This document shows, piece by piece, positions 47,201 through 60,207 of a DNA stretch of 64,000 bases. Source of the stretch: Ananas comosus (lineage: Eukaryota > Streptophyta > Magnoliopsida > Poales > Bromeliaceae); the NCBI RefSeq assembly GCF_001540865.1, contig NC_033629.1:12177607-12241606 (forward strand), written 5' to 3'. The notes under the pieces are model-generated. The model worked only from the letters and a program-made list of their open reading frames with translations, was not told where the DNA came from and ran no database searches. The position numbers were made by a program, and so were the translations under genes. How positions within the stretch are numbered: position 1 is the stretch's first letter; each line of letters opens with the position of its first letter.

Positions 47201-50047
47201 TGCTATTGTTTCTGGCTTGTTTGCAAATATGTTGGCTGATAACCTAGGGTTTGGCCCTGTTGCTCCCTTCGATGCTGCAGCATGCTTCCTAGCAATAGGC
47301 ATGGCAATCATCTTATCTTCATGGACTGAAAATTATGGTGATCCTTCTGACAGCAAAGACCTAATGGGTCAGTTCAAGGTTGCTGCAACAGCCATTGCTT
47401 CTGGTACGTGTTACTTATAACCTGTTTTGCCTGCTTGGAGCTTCTACAGTAAGTGTTGTGTGAAGAAGCTCTGTCAGCTTCTCTTGTTAAAGTCTGTTCA
47501 ACAGCATTTTGATGCGCCTAGAAGCAGATTCAAGCTGGAGCTTGTGCTTGTAAGGCCTAGAAACTCCATCACAGCTTTCAGCCACAAACAAAACATCTAA
47601 ACTCTTTATTTGCCAAATACCTCACGTTGGGAATTGAGTGTCTGATTGGTCAAACTTCTGAAACAACTTGTCATAACTCCGAAAGTAAAAGCTTCCTGAA
47701 ACCAGATGCTTGGCTAACACAAACTCTAGAAATTTTGCATGTATCATGAAGTTAAAGTAAGTGTTTGAACTTTGAAAGCAGAAGCTACAATGTGCAGCTT
47801 CTGGTTCTGCTGTTGTGAGAAGCTGTTGAGGAGATTTACTGCAAGCCTATTGTTCTTTTTCGAACAGTTCTATTCGAATAACATTTACTGCAAATACTCT
47901 AGCTGGTAACATAGGCGGTAAGCTCTAATACAGCATTAGAATAATGCCAATACTCATGACTATTATTTAACATATCAGATGAGAAAATTGCTTTGCTCGG
48001 TGCGATACAGTCATTGTTTGAAGGCTCCATGTACACCTTTGTGTTCTTGTGGACTCCTGCGTTAAGCCCCAATGATGAAGAAATTCCTCATGGTTTTATA
48101 TTTGCTACATTTATGATGTCTTCAATGTTGGGGAGTTCTATTGCATCTCGTCTATTGGCCCGTGTAACTCTAAAAGTCGAAAGCTATATGCAGATAGTTT
48201 TCGTAGTCTCTGCATTCACTCTCCTCCTCCCTGTCATTATCAATGTAAGACTTTTGACTCAGAGCATCTTCATATTTTAAGGATTAAGTGCACATGAGAG
48301 ATCCTCACCTTCTACTGTACTTTCTGCTCAGTCTCTGACCTTTTGATTATTACAATTGGATCCTTAATCCTTACTTTTCATTGCAATCTTATTCTTTTGA
48401 GCAACTCCATCAAACTGGAAACAAATAGCCACGTGATTGCATCTAACTGTCACCTTAGTGACCTTTTGGTTCCCATACTGGTTATCCAGATATTTTCATC
48501 CAATTTAACCAATGAATTTAGTGAAATAGATAGCTATGTACATACCCTGAAAAACTATCTAATTACATAGAAAAGTTAGGGAAGCCTTGTAATATTTATT
48601 ATACTAATTTTGTTTACTGATGTTGGAACAGTTCTTAGTAGCACCGTCTACAGGAAAAGATTCTAGCCTTCCGTTTGGCGGTTGTATCCTTCTCTTTGGT
48701 TTCTGCATATTCGAGTCATGTGTGGGGATTTTCTGGCCATCAATGATGAAAATGAGATCTCAGTACATACCAGAGGAGGCTAGGAGTACAATCATGAACT
48801 TCTTCCGCATACCCCTCAACTTATTTGTCTGCGTCGTGCTCTACAATGTAAGCGTCTTGTCACTTTGCTTAATTGTAGTAGTTGTAATGCAGTTTCACAT
48901 TAGCTTTGATACATCTCTTCGTCCAAAAACAAGAAATGAAGGGTTGATTGCAAACTTAGTCTATGAAGTTCGAGTATATAACCTTAAGGGGCTGTTTAGT
49001 TTGAGGGTTTTAATAGCCCGGAAATGTTGTATATTTTATATTAGGAATGACAAGTTTGTTACTAACTTATTACGCCACTTGGGTTTGGGAGGTAGATAAG
49101 AACTTGTATACTCTTAATTGACCGCTAATGATTACCATTAATAAGTGTGTAAATGAGAATACCTCCCAAATCATGGTAATCTAGTATTCCTACTACTTGG
49201 GAATCTATAATGGTTCTGATACTCTACCAACGTCTTTCACAACCATCCAACTTGAGTTGAATAGTAATGGTTTGAATATTTTCAATAAAAAATATGGTGG
49301 ATTGTTACAAATCGTGAGACAAACTGGCCCTAAATGTCCTAAAATTGCTCCTCAAAAGTTTGATGTGGGTAACAATCAGGTCTTTACGCAGTCCTAATTG
49401 TGAGCTCTTATCTGGTATGTGCTTCTTTCTTCCAGATGGTAGACAAAGGAAGAAATTAATTCTTTTGTGGGACAAATCTCAGGACTCAATTGTTGACCGA
49501 AACTCTCAGGAGTTAATTGAAATTGGCAGTTAAAGATGTTTATATTTTTTTTTTTTTTTTGCTCTAATCTGATGATATCAGCTTGGCAATATTTGCATTT
49601 TGCGATCATTTCATCATTTCCGATGTTTTATTGTTTCATCGTGATTCCTTGAACATTGTGATAATGTATTACACCTCTGGCATTGGTCATGTGCAAAATG
49701 TACTTCCTCAAAAAAAGGCTAATCTTGTCTCGTCCTTATTTGAAGGTGAATGCATTCCCCATCACCGTCATGTTCGGCATGTGCTCCATATTCCTTTTCA
49801 TGGCCTCAATCTTGCAGAGGCGTCTAATGGTCATCGCAGATCGCCCCAAATCAAGTTAGTTAACATTATTAATTTATCATTCACGCCATCAACCAGACAG
49901 CTCATTTCATCCGGGATACGAAGTTCAACTCAAGGGTCTGATATTTTCTCGGTCCTGAATGTTATGCTCCATAATTTTCTTGCAGAGCCGCAAGATTGGA
50001 CTGCTTTAAGGGAGATGGATGGTGAAGAGGAGCCGCTGAACGTCTAA
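44219..50047 (+). CDS. MFSD5: MFSD5-like molybdate-anion transporter (MFS)
   Basis: Eight exons: 44219-44369, 45313-45457, 46019-46187, 47133-47403, 47979-48244, 48632-48847, 49746-49854, 49986-50047; 462 aa, in frame throughout. It starts with a membrane helix (YYLVFGALAVVVAVLEL), then SAFNSFKNNYLVVFSLMM and AGDWLQGPYVYFLYSQYGF, the block typical of the MFS_5 family. The MFS loop GSLADKQGRKRACV follows between helices 2 and 3, then VGRILGGIATSLLFSAFESWLVAEH, and further helices to a short acidic tail. Family members (MFSD5, algal MOT2) are linked to molybdate uptake; plant substrates are not certain. The membrane location (plasma membrane or endomembrane) cannot be read. Introns 4 to 6 contain MITE-like debris (47420-47840, 48290-48560). 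Confidence 0.94.
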
Positions 50048-51093
50048 ACTAAAGTCGGAACTCATCGGAGCTCTCACGCCACAACGATGCAATCCAATGC
50101 AAGAAAATGCCTTGCTATTTGCAGTTGCAGCTATTATTGAGGAGACAATAAAAGGTGGAACCCTTGCTTTCTTTTCCCACCAGAGCGCGACAATATCTTA
50201 AAAAAAGTGCATCCCTTCTATGACTCTTATAATCCAAAACCAGGTATCTGTTTCTTAAGCAGGAAGGCTCTTTTATTAGTAGTCTTTAGATCTTCCATAC
50301 AATTTTCTTTAGGTGCCCAGGCTTATTAGGGTCTATTCATTCTATTAGTTTAGCATTATCCTAATCTAATTAAGATATAATTGTTTTCTCCCTTCATGAA
50401 ATCATGTGGTAATTTCCGTGACGGCTAAATAATAATATTGATATGTAGCTTGTTAAGTGTTGGTAAAGTCATTCCTTATATTAATTCTAAGTGAATTTAT
50501 TTTTGTTGTTTAATTTTGTTACTCGCAGAGTTTCAGTTACCCATATTTTGTCTTTGGTGTGTCAATTTTGCTAAATGGAATCGTATGTAATTATAACAAC
50601 ATTTACAAACTTCATGTTGAAATGATCCATGGTTTTCTCTGCTTACATTTTCTTTTTAAGAGTTTATTTTTATTATCTTTTGGCACGGAAGAAGCCAAAA
50701 TGCGATTTTTGAGTCCAAAAACTAAGATTTCGCTTTTCTGGGTAAGATATAAAAAATTCTCCGGTAAATATATGCTTTTGCACTTTTCTCTTCACATTTT
50801 TTTTAAAATTTATATTTTATCCTCTCAAAATTTTAAGTTGATATGCGTAGTATCTTTCTGTCAGGATTTTATTACTGTTCAGTTCATTTTTTATTTATTA
50901 AAAATATTTCTAAAAATAATTAAAATATATTAAAAATTGCTTTTTATGGAACAAATAAGTGTTATTTGGTCATTTTGTTTTTTCCATTACCGTCTTAATT
51001 TTTAAAAAATATTTTTAAAATTTTAATGGAGCAAAATATAGTGTTATTTTTTGAAGTACATCCTTACAGTATTTTATTGAAATTAAAGAAAAA

Positions 51094-51452
51094 GGAAAAA
51101 CTTTAAAAATCCTTCCTGTGTTTTCATAGTTTCTCACTTTACCTTTATGTGGTTTAAAATGTATCAATTTGTCCCCGTGGTTTTTTTTTTTTTCTTTTTC
51201 TTATCAATTACATTATTTATTTTTTTTTACATCAGTGATAAAGTTAAAATTAAAGGGTGCTAAAGTGAATATTTAATAAATCTAGATGGGTATTTGAAGT
51301 TGTTTTTTTTATATAATTTAATGAAATATTAACGAAAAAGCTATCGAAAAGATAAAAACGAAACCGCATGGGAGCAATTTGATACATTTTAAGCCACATG
51401 AGGATAAAGTGAAAAACTACGAAATCACAGGGAGAGTTTTTGAAATTTTTCC
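51094..51452. mobile_element. Foldback MITE, ~90-bp inverted arms
   Basis: The left arm GGAAAAACTTTAAAAATCC and then TTCTCACTTTACC, GGTTTAAAATGTATCAA is mirrored at the right (reverse read GGAAAAATTTCAAAAACTC, TTTCACTTTATCC, GCTTAAAATGTATCAA). The target duplication is obscured by A runs. Non-coding. Confidence 0.75.
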
Positions 51453-51926
51453 AAAAAAAATTATACTTATTCAAAATTTTGCTTTTGATTTCTGCTGAAG
51501 TACGAGCTTTATATTATTTATTTATTTATTTATTTATTAAGAAGATCTTTTTATTTTAAACATTATATTAGAATCAGCTTCTCTGAAAAGCAGAAGCAGA
51601 TACAGAGACAAGGAATAAATCGGGTCAAAATAGCCACAAAGCCAACTTGCTACAATTATTGGATGCTTTGCAACTTTCACTCACGTTGACTCAAACATCT
51701 TCTCCCTTCTCCCACTAACGACCAACTCCTCACTACTTATATTGGGTCAAAATCACCACTGCATATCTTAGTATCCAAATCATATCCTCTCTAAGATAAT
51801 TCTCTAAACAAAACAGGAATGTGATACTCCATTATTAGACTTAAAAAAACTCACGTAAAAAAAAAATAAAAAACTTCTCGGAAAATTATGTTAGTTTTGC
51901 AGCATCTTCTACACTATTATATATAT

Positions 51927-52241
51927 GGCACCGTTTGGTTCGGGTATAAGTAAGAATTAGCTATTACAGGGATAGGTACAAGTATGGGAATAAGAAAAAT
52001 AGCATTTGAATGAAAATTGGATTGTTCCCAGGGATTAAAAAAATAGCCTTTGGATAGATAATATGAAATAAGAAAAATAGTGGGTAGTTATATATAAAAA
52101 TTGGAGGTGTTGGTGGGAATAGTTATACCTGTTTATTTCAGATACCAAAGAATTACTATTCTCAGGTAAAAAATTAGCGTTTAGGTATAAAGGGGGGATA
52201 AGGGGTTATTCCACCCCATATCCCCCAATCCAAACGGGCCC
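51927..52241. mobile_element. Tourist-like MITE
   Basis: GGCACCGTTTGGTTCGGG at the left, inverted at the right as GGGCCCGTTTGGATTGGG. Related to the 41499 element. Target duplication not clear. Confidence 0.65.
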
Positions 52242-55200
52242 AAGCTTGTTGATTTGAGTGAAAATTTTGAGTAAAATATATATATATATATATATACACT
52301 AGGGCCCTTCATTTAGCTTGTTGTTCGGGAGTCAGCTCTTGTTCGCTTTGAAATTAGCTAAAACTCGACCTGTTTGTTTAATAAACGAGCTGCGAGCTTA
52401 TTTTTTCACCTTGGAAAATAAATGAGCCGAACACTGGTTGACTTNGAGCTGAACACCGTTTGACTTTGTCTCACTCATATTTGACTCGATATAATTTGAA
52501 AATAAATAAATAATATATATAAATATTATTTTTAGATTGATGTGTAGCAAATTTAAGTACTATTTTTAACTTTTTATTTTTTTTTGTGAGAATAACTTTT
52601 AAATACTAATACTAACCAGTAATACTAAGAGCAACAGAGAGCACCAACAGTAATAAATTAATAATAATACTAATTATAGTTAATATTTATATTTATTAAA
52701 GTTTAATTCAAGCTGGCTCGAATTAATTTCAAGCCAAAAACGTGTTTGATTATTCTTAGCTCATTTTAATTTCAAGCCGAACACAAGCCGACTCGAATTA
52801 TTTTCAAGCAAATTTCGAGCTGGTCCCGGCTCACTCATGTTCGATTTGTTGACAACTCTAGTGTTCATCAAATTTTGAAGTACAATATTTGAGATCCTAA
52901 ATTTTTCAAAGAGTTTTACTAAAGTTTCTATCCTTGTTTATGTACCACTGAGGATGAACTTATCACCTACACAAATCTTGAGCTGCAGTTTCTGTCCACT
53001 GAGTTGTAGTCTCTCTTTTTTTTTAAAATTTTTTTTTTTAACATGTGTACAAATTGGATCCCTAACTTCAAAGAATAACATTTATAAAAAAAACCCATAG
53101 ACTCTTAAATATAAATGTACCAATAAACCAAGTGTAACTAATTATTTTTCTTTCTAGAAATTGTCTTAATTGAAACAACTTTAGAGAATCAGGGATTGAA
53201 ATGCTTCGAACTAAAAAGTTTGAGAGCCAAAATAAAACCCAGTAAAGTATATAAATTAGTAATATCCCAGACAAAAAATAATAGCACTAAGGCTTCCGTA
53301 CGTACTATTGTGTTCTGCATATTACGGATAGTCGGTTACGATATATTTTCTGCGGTCCCATCAGAGAATACAGAAGCATATTCCTATATATTTTTTCTCA
53401 ACTCTATTCTATCTAATAACGTTAGATCCATCTCAATACCAAACTAAGCCTAAGAATTATATTGTTGATTCTTATCCAAAATAAGAGTTTCAAGACGGTG
53501 GAATTTTAAACTCTCCGCATTTGTATTTATATTTATGAAATTTAATCCACAGGCCTTTTAAGGATACTAATAGTAGATTAGTTTGGAATCAGGGTAGGGT
53601 TAACTATGGAGGCAATAATAAAAAGCACCAAATTAAAGTATTGCTGAAGATAAGATTTGTTTTTAAAGCAACCATAAGATAACACATAATCTAAGCCAAA
53701 ACAATCAAAGAGAATCATATAGTTCAAGCATCTCTTTGTTTTAAACCTCACCCTCTTCTTTTTTTCATGGTACGGATTTGAGAGCTAAAATGGTGCCCAA
53801 CGTGGCTACTGCTATTGATATGCTTTTGATATGGTCTCACCCAAAAAAGAAAAAAAAATAAGAAAAGACTATTGCTATGCTTTTTTAAGGCCTAAATGTT
53901 AGGTCTAGTTGTTGTTGGATGCAGCAGTATTGTTTTATAACTTATTGTTTAGGAATAATTATCTATATACCTCTCAAAATTTTAAAAATATCTCATTTAT
54001 TTTTTTTTTTCTTTCTAATATATCCATCATATGTTTCTCCGTTATTCCAAAATACCCCCGCAGTTACCACCCGTTAAATTAACTTGGGTTAAATGTTAGT
54101 TAAATATCTACTAGAGTTAAAAAAATCAAAATGCCTCTTTTTCCCTTAAGGGTAAATAAAAAATGTTGGTGATGGTATAAGGATATATTTGAAAAGACTA
54201 AAGAATAAAATATTTTTTGTGCTTCTAACTTAAGAGCAGATAAGAAAAGTTGGTGATGGTACAAAGGTATATTAGAAAGGATAAAATAGTAATTTTATAG
54301 AAATAATAGCTGTAACAGATTTTAAGTCTGGGAATATATTTGAAATAGGTTGAAATGTAAAAAAAGTATTTTTAATATTAATTTCTAAGAAGGATAAATT
54401 AGAAAGTCGAAAACTTAATAGTAGTGTTGCTGCGACGAAATTTCTTTTTATAGAAAAAGCGAAAGTCCCAAAAAAAGACTTTTTTTTCCTCTTCAATTTT
54501 AATTTCCATTTTCGCCATTTTATAATCTCTAAATTCTTTTGTTTGTTAAATGTTCTAGTAAAGATTACTAATGAATTTATACCACTATTAATGTGGTCAC
54601 AGGGAAACTATATAAAAAATACATAGCATGTAAAATATTTAGTTCAACTCTTCTCCATTTTGATACATCTACTTGACTTTTAAAATTTTTAATTTTACTA
54701 CTAACCTTTTAATTTATTTGATCTGAGCCACTTAGCACCTCTTTGATTTCAAAATTTGAACGTATCTTTAATATATTCTATTCAATTTAAGTAACTATAA
54801 ATTCATTAAACTAAGCAATTAATTTAAATTTTGTATTTAAAAAACATCAAGTTACTAAAATAAAACAATTTAGCTTGGCTGCTAAACCAAAATTTTAAAA
54901 GATCAAGTAGTTGAATCAAAAAGATATATATTTCAAATAATTTAGTACATTTTTACAAAAAAAAGGAAAAAGATTCGTGCATAAACGTGTTAGTTAGAAA
55001 GAATGTTAGGTATTCTGAGATGCACCCACTGTGAAAAGGGGAATGCTTAATTAGATAAGTGCCAAGTGTCGCCTTTCCCATCCCTATGATATTTTTGAAT
55101 TCGTGCGTAAACCAATCAAATATTTAATAAAAATTTATTAAAACAACAATCTAAAAAAAAAATTAAGAGCTACTGTAAAAAGCACTTTCTTATTATGTGA

Positions 55201-55423
55201 CAACCATGTGAGCACAAACTAGTAGCGCTATTCTTTTTATGGTCTATCATATTTGAAAAAATTAAGGACTTTGACCTAACTAATTTGTTGAGTTTATGTG
55301 ACATTTTGGAGGTGTAACAAAATGCTTTTACCCTTTATAATTATCATTCATAGAAAAGATAAAACAACAAAGTATGTATATATATTAACCTTATTAATAA
55401 AATATTTTTATAATATGAGTAGA

Positions 55424-55665
55424 GCTACTATACTATCGGAATCATAGAGGATCTGGTACTTCTGACTTTTTGACCCTTAGATCAGCTCTTTTAATCATTT
55501 CTAACTTTTGGATTAATACTATTACCCTATAAGGACCACTCAACCTTAGGAGTTCTACTCAGCTCTCGGGGGACAGCAATCATCTCAACCGTACAATTCT
55601 TCATCCAAAAGCCAAAAAATCGAAAATATCAAATTCTCTATAATAGCTCTACACTTATAATATTT
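55424..55665. mobile_element. Short foldback MITE, diverged copy
   Basis: Starts AGAGCTACTATACTATCGG and ends with inverted ATTCTCTATAATAGCTCT. Shares ACCACTCAACC and CATCTCAACCG internal words with the copy at 15853. Confidence 0.65.
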
Positions 55666-56589
55666 AGACATAGTATAAATTGTAAAGATACTCTCTCGTG
55701 ATCTAGTTTGGTCCCTAGCCGTAGAGCATGGGTGTAGTTTGGACCATTTTGAACAAGTTTAAAAATCTTAGTTAAGCTATGGCCGGTTCGGTTTGTAGTA
55801 TTTAACATTATCTTGATCCATTAATTAGTTAGGTCTTGATCCATCGATTAGTTAGGTCATTGGGGAAAAGCTCTGCCAACCAACAGTAGAAAATTACCGA
55901 CGCCACCGATAAGCTCGAGATAAATGTTAGTATACCTACGAACTCGGTTGGAGCTTCTGCAAAAGTCTAAATGAGAGCCATTCGAAATCTTTTTTATATC
56001 TTTCTGATGTGTAGATAGATTAAACGTTTCAAATTGAAACTTCTACTTCTAGTACTCGGAAGAAATTGGTTTGAATTTTTACTCGAGATGTTTCTAGGCT
56101 TCGTATTTATTAAATGTTAGAATATTAATAGGACTCCGATCGGAAAAAAGCACTTATTAATAGACAAATACATGCAAACTAAGCCCATTAAATCAAATAA
56201 ACATTTCAACTAAGAGGAATTACAACTTGTTAAGCCTATTTCTAAACTGTTTCTGCTAGACATGTCTTTTCGAAAGTAAGATCATGAGTAGTCCCAAGTT
56301 TATCATTAATTCATTAAATCTTTGTGGTTAATTACCTTCTTTATATCTCTTGTTAGTATATATGGTATGATTTATCCGAACTCCACTGGATACTTAATCA
56401 ATGAAAATGTTAAGATATTTTTTTAAAATTTTTTTTTTATCAGATTGATCTTTTGGTTTTGGATAACATAAAGTAGGTAACTGAATGGTTGTTGAGACCA
56501 CAGCAGAAGATTTATAGTCCTTCTCATCATATATTCCTCCTCTTGTGCAACTTTTGTTAGATAACTATCGAAGAATCTTCGACTTGTTT

Positions 56590-56990
56590 AACTCCATGTG
56601 TTTAATACATCACTTTTTATTTGATTCTATGTCCTTTATTAATTCACATCTCCTCTTATCGTTCAACTCCTCCCCCCTCTATAAAAAGGGTGGAATGTTA
56701 TAGTAAGCAAGCATTGTGAAGAGACACAAAGAAGAAGAGAAAAGAAAGTAGAAAAAAGAAGAAGAAGAAGAAGAAGACGACATGGCGTGATATTGGCTCA
56801 TCTCGCGCAAGTAATCTTTTTCGATTGCAGATTGCGAGGTGAGCCGAACCAATATCACTCATGTACTCTTCATTCATGATCTCCTCGGTGCGGAAGTAGC
56901 TACTATTATGGTACTAATATCATCTATCGGTACAATATATAATTTGATGGTTCCTTCCATACACGCGGCGAGCTCTCCTTCGTTTTCTCC
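56590..56990 (+). mobile_element. Possible LTR remnant
   Basis: TATAAAAAGGG at 56682 is followed by a purine-rich leader with a GAA microsatellite and then GAGGTGAGCCGAACCAATATC, a pattern recalling the R-U5 part of Copia LTRs. No internal domain and no second LTR seen. Weak call. Confidence 0.3.
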
Positions 56991-57146
56991 ACGTGCTCGT
57001 CTTCTCTTCCCTCCTATCTTTCTCTCTCTCTCATATAATCTCTCTCTCTCTCCTCTTTATTTCTCTCCTAGGCTGATCCTAACTCTCACTCTAGCAACTC
57101 TCTCTTTTAAATTTTTCTATCATCTCATATATCTCTCTTTATTCTC

Positions 57147-57147
57147 C

Positions 57148-57189
<42 letters not shown>
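57147..57189. repeat. (CT)n microsatellite
   Basis: Long CT run within a wider CT-rich stretch (56990-57260). Confidence 0.9.
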
Positions 57190-57195
<6 letters not shown>

Positions 57196-57419
57196 TATAA
57201 GATTTGCATCTCTCCTCTTTTCTCTCTCCTAGGTAATTATTAAACTCTCTCACTCCCACAACTCTCTCTCTTAGAATCTCACAAATTTTTTTTAAAATGT
57301 TTATAATTTTTTCTCTCTATCAAAACAACAAAATTCAAAAGCACATAATTCTAAAATATTAAAAATTTAAAAATAACAAAAAGAAGGTTGAAAATGTTAT
57401 TTCAAAATGACCGATTGTT

Positions 57420-57573
57420 TTTTTTTTTTGAGAGATATAGATAGCATGCTATTCGTTTCGTTTATTTTATTTAAAAATAAACTTAGCTGGAAATGTAAAT
57501 CAACTAGGATTCGAACTTGGGACTTTGGGTATCAACTACTAAGCTCTTTGCCACTTGTGCTAAAAACGGTCGA
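57420..57573 (-). mobile_element. tRNA-derived SINE, full length
   Basis: Poly-T, GATAGCATGCTATTCG, B box region GGATTCGAACTTGGG and tRNA-like 5' end AACGGTCGA. Flanks TCAAAATGACCGATTGTT (57402-57419) and TCAAAATGACTGATTGTT (57574-57591) are an 18-bp target duplication with one mismatch. Confidence 0.85.
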
Positions 57574-57850
57574 TCAAAATGACTGATTGTTGAGAGATGT
57601 TTATACATATTTACTTCACGCATAATCTCCTAATATAGAGTTACCGATTGTTATGATACAGAATTGATTTGAAAAAATAATTTTAACATTTTTTGTTATA
57701 TGAAATATTCACATAAGTACAAATTAAATGCATTATATTTAATTTTTTTTATAATATATAGATATAAAAATAGTCTGATGAGTATTATGATTGTGTTTCT
57801 TTAGGTATAATTTTTTCAATCTTCAATTCTTAATAATTATATATTATATA

Positions 57851-58072
57851 GAGTCCGGCTACTATACTATCGATAGTACCAAATGCTTAGTGCTATTTTT
57901 TTCGCCGTAAGATCTATCCCTTTGACCACTTTCGTCCGTTAGATCATACTATTCAGCCAACCACCCGCTCAATCCTAGAGGATCACTATCATCCTAACCG
58001 CACATATCTTCATTCAAGAGCCGAAAAACTGATAGCACTAAGAACTTGGTACTATTAATAACATAGTAACCT
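57851..58072. mobile_element. TA-flanked foldback MITE, short form
   Basis: GAGTCCGGCTACTATACTAT start, ACCACCCGCTCAATCCTAG and CATCCTAACCGCACAT inside, inverted end. Clear sister of 15853-16073; the right arm has decayed (ACATAGTAACC). Confidence 0.8.
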
Positions 58073-58092
58073 AATTCATATATATATATATA

Positions 58093-58625
58093 GTGCGGCT
58101 AGTATGCTTATGGAAGCACATAGGCCTCCGTGCTTCTAAGTTGTTTTCGATGTTGGGACATTCGAATCGACGATCGGCTCCGTTAGACTTGATTTAGAGT
58201 ATTTGAAGTACCTAGAAAATAAATTTTGCGATTTTTCGATATCATTTGCCTAGTGATCGAAGAGGCTCAAAATCAACGGCTGAAAATAAAAATCTCACAA
58301 AATGTGATGATATGACATTAAAAATTTAGATCAAAGATATTGATCTTATTTTATATAGTATAAAAAATTTTCTATCAAAATTTCACGTAATTTGGATATT
58401 TCTACACCGTTAAACTTGCAACCGGCTCACCACGGCCATTAAAATTATTGATTTTGAGCCCATTCGATCACTAGGCAAATGATATCGAAAAATCGCAAAA
58501 TTTATTTTCTAAGTACTTCAAATACTCTAGATCAACTCTAACGGAGCCGATCGTCGATTCGAAAGTCCCAACATCGAAAACAACTTGGAAGCCTCCGTGC
58601 TTCCATAAGCATACCAGCCAAACTC

Positions 58626-58626
<1 letters not shown>
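58093..58626. mobile_element. TA-flanked foldback MITE, long form
   Basis: GGCTAGTATGCTTATGGAAG start, mirrored at the right end by CTTCCATAAGCATACCAGCC. The arms reach about 180 bp (TTCGATATCATTTGCCTAGTGATCGA and its partner near 58460-58490). Almost the whole 534 bp is a hairpin. Confidence 0.85.
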
Positions 58627-58668
<42 letters not shown>

Positions 58669-58669
58669 T
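58621..58669. repeat. (TA)n(GA)n microsatellite
   Basis: TA run passing into a GA run at the edge of the long foldback element. A further TA run lies at 58935-58964. Confidence 0.85.
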
Positions 58670-58672
58670 GAG

Positions 58673-58935
58673 TGGGCCCACATCATCCTAACTTTATATT
58701 TCTTCATCCAAGAGCCGAAAATCTAATAGCACAAACAACCTGGTGCTATTGATTTTTTAGCCATTGGATTGAGAAATGAATGGTTAGGATGATGTGGGCC
58801 CCCTAGGGTTAAGTAAGTGGTTGGTTGAATAGTATAATCTAACGGGTAAAAATAATTATAGGATTAAATTTAACGGTAGAAAACTCGATAGCACCAAATC
58901 TTTGGTGCTATCGATAGTACCCCAGCCGGACTATA
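58673..58935. mobile_element. Rearranged short foldback MITE
   Basis: 58751-58935 matches the short family in reverse (GGTTAGGATGATGTGGGCCC, GTGCTATCGATAGTACC, CCGGACTATA). 58673-58733 is an inverted copy of its first part (GGGCCCACATCATCCTAAC), so the element folds around 58740. Confidence 0.7.
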
Positions 58936-58945
58936 GATATATATA

Positions 58946-58976
<31 letters not shown>

Positions 58977-59561
58977 CTATTTGCTGCGAAGCATGGTCCT
59001 ATACTAGTTCTAGATAATGCTTGCATTGTCAGTCTTACCACAACTGCTGGCACAGAGTTAGCTGATACTTATTCCACTAATACCGTTGCCCGGTAAGATT
59101 TGCGGAATTATGTTCCACACATTAAATGGTATGCATGTAACACTTGCTTTACTAGATTTTCTCCATTTTAGGACCAAAGAAAAACCAAAAAACTATCTTA
59201 GTTCTCTTTGTTGCAGTGATTAGTAAATGTATAAGATTAGCACAACCTCGCATTTTGATTAATAGAGGAGCCCAAGAACAAATGGATTTTAATTGATTTT
59301 AAAAGAGTTTCTAAGTTGCATCGAAAGAAATGAAACAATATATATCACCTTATAAAAAGAAATAAAAAAAGTGGTTTAGTATTTTGAAATCTTACTAATG
59401 GCAAGTAAAGGGTATTAAGTGTAAATTCTGTTTGTAGATTGGAGGCCATGAGACAAGCTTTCTTAAGCTCTGTTTAAGCCTGTTAATCACAAATGCAGTT
59501 TACTATGATCTTTTGAGGTAGTAGTAAAGGCCCTGTTGAGCATTCATGGAGCTTCTATTAA

Positions 59562-60207
59562 GGGCATGTTTGTTTCAACGTAAGTAGACTTGGGGTAGAA
59601 GTGAACTTTGAGTTGAAGTGTAGTTGGAGTAAAAATTAGTTCACTTCTGCTGTTTGTTTCTAACTGTGGAAATACAGTTCTGCGAGTTCTGTTGTTTGTT
59701 TGGTAAGAAGTATATGACGTAAAAAGTGTAACTCTCCACCTCCGGTATACTTACCTTCAAAATGATATCATTGTCTATTTTGTAACTTATAGTGAATAAT
59801 AAATTATAATAAATAAAAATTAATATAATTATATATATATATATATATATAATGCAACAAATAAAATTCTAAAGTTAAAAAATTATTTAACATTTAACAA
59901 ATTCATTTTTCATCATTTTCTAAATATACAAATTAAACAAAAAATATATTAAAGCTTACCTAATCAAAATTGATCATATTTTAGAAGAGATAACCCTAAC
60001 ATATTAATCCATTCTTGTCTTTTTTTTACTTCACCGGAATTGACTTTGCCCCATAGGAGGGCGAAGTCAAGTTCATTATTTTAGGTGAACTGGACTTTCG
60101 GACATAATAAAATTACGGTGAACCAAACAATGGAAGTGGTCAGTTTTCACCGAAAATCTCTTCCCCTGTCCCACTTCTACCCCACTTCCCTCGAAACAAA
60201 CAGGCCC
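59562..60207. mobile_element. Tourist-like MITE with TAA target duplication
   Basis: GGGCATGTTTGTTTCAACG at the left and GGGCCTGTTTGTTTCGAGG (reverse read) at the right. TAA on both sides. 646 bp with AT-rich interior and GAAGTGAACT-type inner repeats. Confidence 0.85.

Noticed and set aside
56839..57243. 134-codon plus-strand frame
   Set aside because: Mostly Ser-Leu repeats from a CT-rich microsatellite region; no domain or splice context.
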